64,000 nucleotides of DNA from Halarchaeum nitratireducens. GTDB taxonomy: Archaea; Halobacteriota; Halobacteria; Halobacteriales; Halobacteriaceae. Made by a program: the position numbers and the translations under genes. Shown here piece by piece: positions 60,946-64,000 of the stretch; positions within the stretch are counted from its first letter, which is position 1, and each line of letters begins with the position of its first letter. The notes beneath the pieces were generated by a model. It was not told the DNA's origin, made no database searches, and saw nothing but the letters and a program-made list of their open reading frames with translations. The stretch is taken from the NCBI RefSeq assembly GCF_014647155.1, contig NZ_BMOQ01000004.1:186001-250000 (forward strand), in the 5' to 3' direction.

Positions 60946-61596
60946 ATGGCCATCGAAGCCGTCGTCTTCGACATGGACGGCGTCGTCGTCGACTCCGAGC
61001 GTTACTGGGTCGCTGAGCTCTCCGAGATCCTCGCCACCGCCGTGCCGGGCGCCGACCTCGCTCCGGAGTCCGTGGTCGGCATCAACGTCTACGATCAGTA
61101 CGAACTGCTCGCCGCCGACCACGACATCGCGGTCACGCGTGATGAGTACTTCGACCTCTTCGATCGGCACGCCACGACCGTCTACACCGAGAAGGCGTCG
61201 CTCACCGACGGCTTCCACGACCTCCTCGCGGAGATCCGCGCCCGCGATCGCCCGCTCGCGCTCGTCACCTCCTCGTTTCCGAACTGGGTCGAGATGGTCT
61301 TCGAGCGCTTCGACCTCGACGACGCCTTCGACGTCGTCGTCACCGCCGCCGAGGAGGACGTCCCCGGCAAGCCCGAGCCCGACCTCTACGAACTCGCCGC
61401 GGCGCGCCTCGGCGTCGCCCCGTCGGACGTGCTCGTCGTCGAGGACTCGGAGCACGGCGTCGCCGCCGCGGACGCCGCGGGCGCGTACGTCGTCGGCTAC
61501 CAACACGGCGTGAGCACCGACATGGACCACGACGGTGCGGACGCCATCGCGACCGATCCCGAGACGCTCCGCGCGCGCGTCCTCGACGCGCTCTGA
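60946..61596 (+). CDS. HAD-superfamily hydrolase, beta-phosphoglucomutase-like
   Basis: A 216-residue HAD hydrolase with a C1 cap. Motif I is VVFDMDGVVVDSERYW, with nucleophile and acid Asp. Motif II is LVTSSF, motif III is the Lys in PGKPEPDLY and motif IV is VVEDSEHGV. This is the beta-phosphoglucomutase/phosphatase subgroup. The substrate is not determined. It follows the Cdc48 gene by 41 bp. Confidence 0.88.
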   Translation: MAIEAVVFDMDGVVVDSERYWVAELSEILATAVPGADLAPESVVGINVYDQYELLAADHDIAVTRDEYFDLFDRHATTVYTEKASLTDGFHDLLAEIRARDRPLALVTSSFPNWVEMVFERFDLDDAFDVVVTAAEEDVPGKPEPDLYELAAARLGVAPSDVLVVEDSEHGVAAADAAGAYVVGYQHGVSTDMDHDGADAIATDPETLRARVLDAL

Positions 61597-61607
61597 TCGG
61601 GCTCTGG

Positions 61608-61673
61608 CGGGACGAAACGAAAAACGTCGGGACGAAGCGGGACGGGGCGAAACGACGGAGGCGGGACGAAACG
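61608..61673. repeat. Short tandem-like repeats between convergent genes
   Basis: Four related 12-mers with consensus CGGGACGRRRCG occur at 61608, 61628, 61638 and 61662, between the HAD gene and the convergent histidine kinase. They make up most of the 87-bp gap. They may act in transcription termination on both strands; no other role can be read. Confidence 0.5.
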
Positions 61674-61683
61674 CGACGCCCTC

Positions 61684-62694
61684 TCAGGCCCGCGGGAGGG
61701 TGAGCGTGACCGCCGCGCCGCCGAGGTCGGACTCGTCGAACTCGACGCGCCCGCCGTACTCCTCGACGATCCACCGGACGAGCCAGAGACCGAGCCCGCT
61801 CCCGTGTTCGAGTTGCGTGATGTCTCGCTCCCCCGCGACGAGTTCGCGCTCGGACTCGGGGATCCCCGGGCCGTCGTCGGCGACGGTGACCGCGACCGAC
61901 CGGCCGTCGCGCTCGACGTCGATCTCGACCGTCGGATCCTCGCCGGCGTGTTCCGCCGCGTTCTCGACGAGTTCGTCGATCGCGTCGCGCAGGTACTCGC
62001 TCGCCCGCACGGGCGCCGACTCGGGGGCCGCGAGCGCCACGTCGAGGCCGTACGCCTCCTCCGCGTCCGCGACGACCCGCCGACAGGTCGCGGCGACGTC
62101 CACCTCCGTCACGTCGGTGTCGAAGGCCTCCTCGACCGCGCGGACGTTCTCGTTTATCTCCGTGAGGTCGTCGGCGACGGCCTCGACCTCCGCCGCCGTC
62201 TCGGGGTTCGACTGTCGGATCCGCTCGACCGCGAAGAGCAGGCGCTGGGCCTCGTGGCGGAGGTTGTGCCGGACGAGCGTGTTGAGGACGGCGAGGCGTT
62301 CGCGCTCCGTGGCGAGCTCCTCCGCGCGGATACGCCGGACGTCGTAGACGCCGATGATGACGTGCGCGACGGCACCCGCGGAGAGCGCGACGGAGAAGAG
62401 GAAGCCGGCGTCCTCGACCGGCCGGTACGTGAACACCAGAGTGAAGACGGCGCCGAGGACGACGATGCCCAGGAAGTTCCACCCCGCGATCCGGACCGCG
62501 TTCGTCTGCGAGACGTCCAAGCGATAGACGACCGCGCCGACGGCGACGAGGCCGAGCGAGACGAGCACTCCCGCGACGCCCAGGACGATGCCGAGCGGCG
62601 GCGGCCCGGAGAGCAGGTGCGCGAGGATCGGAACGAGGAGGACGACGCCGGTGAGCGAGAGCGACCCCGTCGCCGCGAGCCGGAGTGGTTTCAT
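61684..62694 (-). CDS. Membrane sensor histidine kinase
   Basis: A 336-residue kinase. Residues 1-115 have four hydrophobic helices, an MHYT-free membrane sensor region. The H-box is LVRHNLRHEAQRL near 143. The ATPase domain has the N-box LVENAAEHA near 243, G1 VADDGPGIPE and G2 GSGLGLWLVRW, ending ATLTLPRA-like. No response regulator gene is adjacent; haloarchaeal kinases often stand alone. A 300-bp gene-free gap lies upstream. Confidence 0.9.
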   Translation of the reverse strand: MKPLRLAATGSLSLTGVVLLVPILAHLLSGPPPLGIVLGVAGVLVSLGLVAVGAVVYRLDVSQTNAVRIAGWNFLGIVVLGAVFTLVFTYRPVEDAGFLFSVALSAGAVAHVIIGVYDVRRIRAEELATERERLAVLNTLVRHNLRHEAQRLLFAVERIRQSNPETAAEVEAVADDLTEINENVRAVEEAFDTDVTEVDVAATCRRVVADAEEAYGLDVALAAPESAPVRASEYLRDAIDELVENAAEHAGEDPTVEIDVERDGRSVAVTVADDGPGIPESERELVAGERDITQLEHGSGLGLWLVRWIVEEYGGRVEFDESDLGGAAVTLTLPRA

Positions 62695-62944
62695 CGTGTT
62701 CCTCGATTCATCGGACCGCCGACGGATAAATGATTAGTCATCACGGGTCGGTCCCGTCGGCACGCGCCGAGCGCGAACGCGGGGTCGAGCGGCCGGATAC
62801 GGGGCGACGCGTAGCGGTGCGGGACGGCGCGTGGCGGCGGCGCGGTAGTGAGTGAGGACGTGGGAGTAGTGAGGTGCGTGTGAAGCGGCACGTGGCGGCG
62901 CGGGCCGACCCCGCGGACCGCACCGCGAGCGACGGCGGCGCTCG

Positions 62945-63010
62945 CGGGAGTTTTTGGTGAAGCTTTTCGGCGCGAGCGGTCGCCGTAGGCGACCCGAGCG
63001 CGAAAACGGT
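62945..63010 (-). terminator. Hairpin after the Lhr-type helicase gene
   Basis: An inner stem GGTCGCC (62978-62984) and GGCGACC (62988-62994) with a 3-nt loop is flanked by partly complementary arms (CTTTTCGG-type and GCGAAAAC-type). On the minus strand it begins a few bases after the helicase stop and ends in T-rich and A-rich runs. The rest of the 62695-63013 gap has no gene; the histidine kinase promoter lies at its left end. Confidence 0.5.
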
Positions 63011-63013
63011 TCT

Positions 63014-64000
63014 TTACCAGAAGGCCTTCGTCCGGGCGTACTCGCGCTCGCGTTCGAGGATGTCGCGGTAGAAGTCCGCGTCGTCCTCGCGGTGGTTGTT
63101 GATCACGCGCGCGGCGTTCTGCGGACCGACGCCGCGTGCGGCGAGCGCGATCACGGCCTTCTTTCCGTGGCTCTGGACGATGCTGGCGTTCCGGTAGGCG
63201 CGCTCGACCGTCTTCTCCTGTTCGTCGTCGCGGTCGGCGGGGTCGGCGTCGAGGGCCGTCAGGACGTCGTCGGCCCACGGCGAGAGCGCGGCGATCCGCG
63301 TGGAGCCACAGCGGGGACACTCGGGCTGCTCGCGCACCCTGCGGACCTTCGTCTCCTGCTCCCACTCCCCGCAGTGCAAGCAGACGAGGTTCACGCGGTC
63401 GTCCATGAGGCGCTCCCGGACCGCTTTCACGACGCTCGCGTCCGCGTTCTCGGGCGTGAGGAGTTCCTTCCCCGAGGAGCGCCCGCCGACGCCGATCGGG
63501 GTGCGCTCGCCGTGACGGGCGACCGCGAGATCGTCCGACTGGACGCGTTCGAGCACGCGCGCGGCGCCCTCGGCGTCGAGGTCGGTGTGGAACACCTCGC
63601 GCAGCGCCTCGTCGTAGACGGGGGTGTCCTCCAAGGCGCTCAGGATGCGCGAGAAGCCGACACCGTCGCGGCTCTTCGAGCGGTCGAGCGCGCCGAACTT
63701 CGCGGCCACCTGCGCGAGCGTGAACTTCAGCGTGTCCGAGCGCTTCAACGAGAGTTCGAGGACGGCCGCGACGTGGCCGGGGTCCGTCTCGTGGAGCACC
63801 GCCTCGACCTCGCTCGCCCGCACGCGCTGGGGGACTTCGAGCTCGATCCGGTACGGTCCGGCGTCGAGGCCGACCGACGAGCCGGTACGTTGCCCGACGA
63901 GCGCGGAGAGCAACCGCCCGAGCGTCTCGTTCACCTCGTGGCCGAACGCGGTGTTCAGCGTGATCGCGCGACCCTGCGCCTCGATGACGAGTCGGTCGTC
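63014..64000 (-). CDS. Lhr-type DEAD/DEAH helicase, C-terminal part
   Basis: The frame is open to the right edge; 329 codons are visible. The visible part is the Lhr-core C-terminal region: QGRAITLNTAFGHEVNETLG, then LKFTLAQVAAKFG, then a zinc ribbon with CLHC and CPRC. It ends with a helix-hairpin-helix-like segment (ALAARGVGPQNAARVINNH), KAFW at the end. The helicase motifs lie outside the window. Lhr helicases unwind DNA/RNA in repair. Confidence 0.88.
   Translation of the reverse strand, partial: DDRLVIEAQGRAITLNTAFGHEVNETLGRLLSALVGQRTGSSVGLDAGPYRIELEVPQRVRASEVEAVLHETDPGHVAAVLELSLKRSDTLKFTLAQVAAKFGALDRSKSRDGVGFSRILSALEDTPVYDEALREVFHTDLDAEGAARVLERVQSDDLAVARHGERTPIGVGGRSSGKELLTPENADASVVKAVRERLMDDRVNLVCLHCGEWEQETKVRRVREQPECPRCGSTRIAALSPWADDVLTALDADPADRDDEQEKTVERAYRNASIVQSHGKKAVIALAARGVGPQNAARVINNHREDDADFYRDILEREREYARTKAFW

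Noticed and set aside
62760-62940. GC-rich stretch with GTGCGGGACGGCGCG-type sequence as a possible small RNA or CRISPR-like array
   Set aside because: No regular repeat-spacer spacing and no stable tRNA-like fold were visible.

Overview
The window is a gene-dense stretch of chromosome from a haloarchaeon (class Halobacteria). The evidence is GC-rich DNA, very acidic proteins, archaeal information-processing genes (aIF2-beta, Nop5 with fibrillarin, an HhH glycosylase, Cdc48, Lhr-type helicase, a TFB-like protein), haloarchaeal GshA, a HalX response regulator, GHMP-type shikimate kinase, many small haloarchaeal zinc-ribbon proteins, and tRNA genes without encoded CCA. I cannot name the genus. 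No rRNA operon, CRISPR array or intact insertion sequence was seen.

Layout. Positions 1-14,500 carry housekeeping and stress genes: the end of an eIF-2B family protein, a TrmB regulator, an MscS channel, a UspA protein, a LigM-like folate-dependent O-demethylase, nnr-moaC, hflX-acyP, an Ogg-type glycosylase, aIF2-beta and a glutaredoxin-thioredoxin reductase fusion. 14,500-18,700 holds nop5-flpA, gshA, coaD and a TFB-like protein. At 18,723 is tRNA-Leu(UAG), followed by a second copy of its 3' end. 19,000-25,800 holds the diadenylate cyclase dacZ overlapping an MscS channel gene, and an XPD/DinG-type helicase with a DUF5784-type partner. 26,000-31,400 holds a transporter, the two-step proline oxidation pair, tRNA-Thr(UGU) and tRNA-Ser(UGA); the last also has a degenerate copy of its 3' end.

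31,400-43,000 contains a zinc-ribbon receiver protein, a 46-codon zinc microprotein, a uracil-DNA glycosylase, a disrupted sodium-dependent transporter, aroC and aroA, a peptidase, a degenerate sensor protein with a HalX regulator, tyrA and an Rsm22-like methyltransferase. With the shikimate kinase and chorismate mutase at 57-58 kb, five steps around chorismate and prephenate are encoded here. 43,000-45,100 is a compact cassette of lower GC (two winged-helix proteins flanking a His-rich protein) that looks horizontally acquired and may be a toxin-antitoxin or defence module.

45,100-64,000 holds surE, an ArsC-like protein, an Lrp/AsnC regulator next to dabB-dabA (inorganic carbon uptake), a two-gene AddAB-like helicase-nuclease operon, shikimate kinase and chorismate mutase, a Cdc48 ATPase, a HAD hydrolase, a membrane histidine kinase and the C-terminal part of an Lhr-type helicase running off the right edge. 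The genome is very compact: several gene ends overlap by 4-28 bp, both within operons (ATGA junctions) and between convergent genes.
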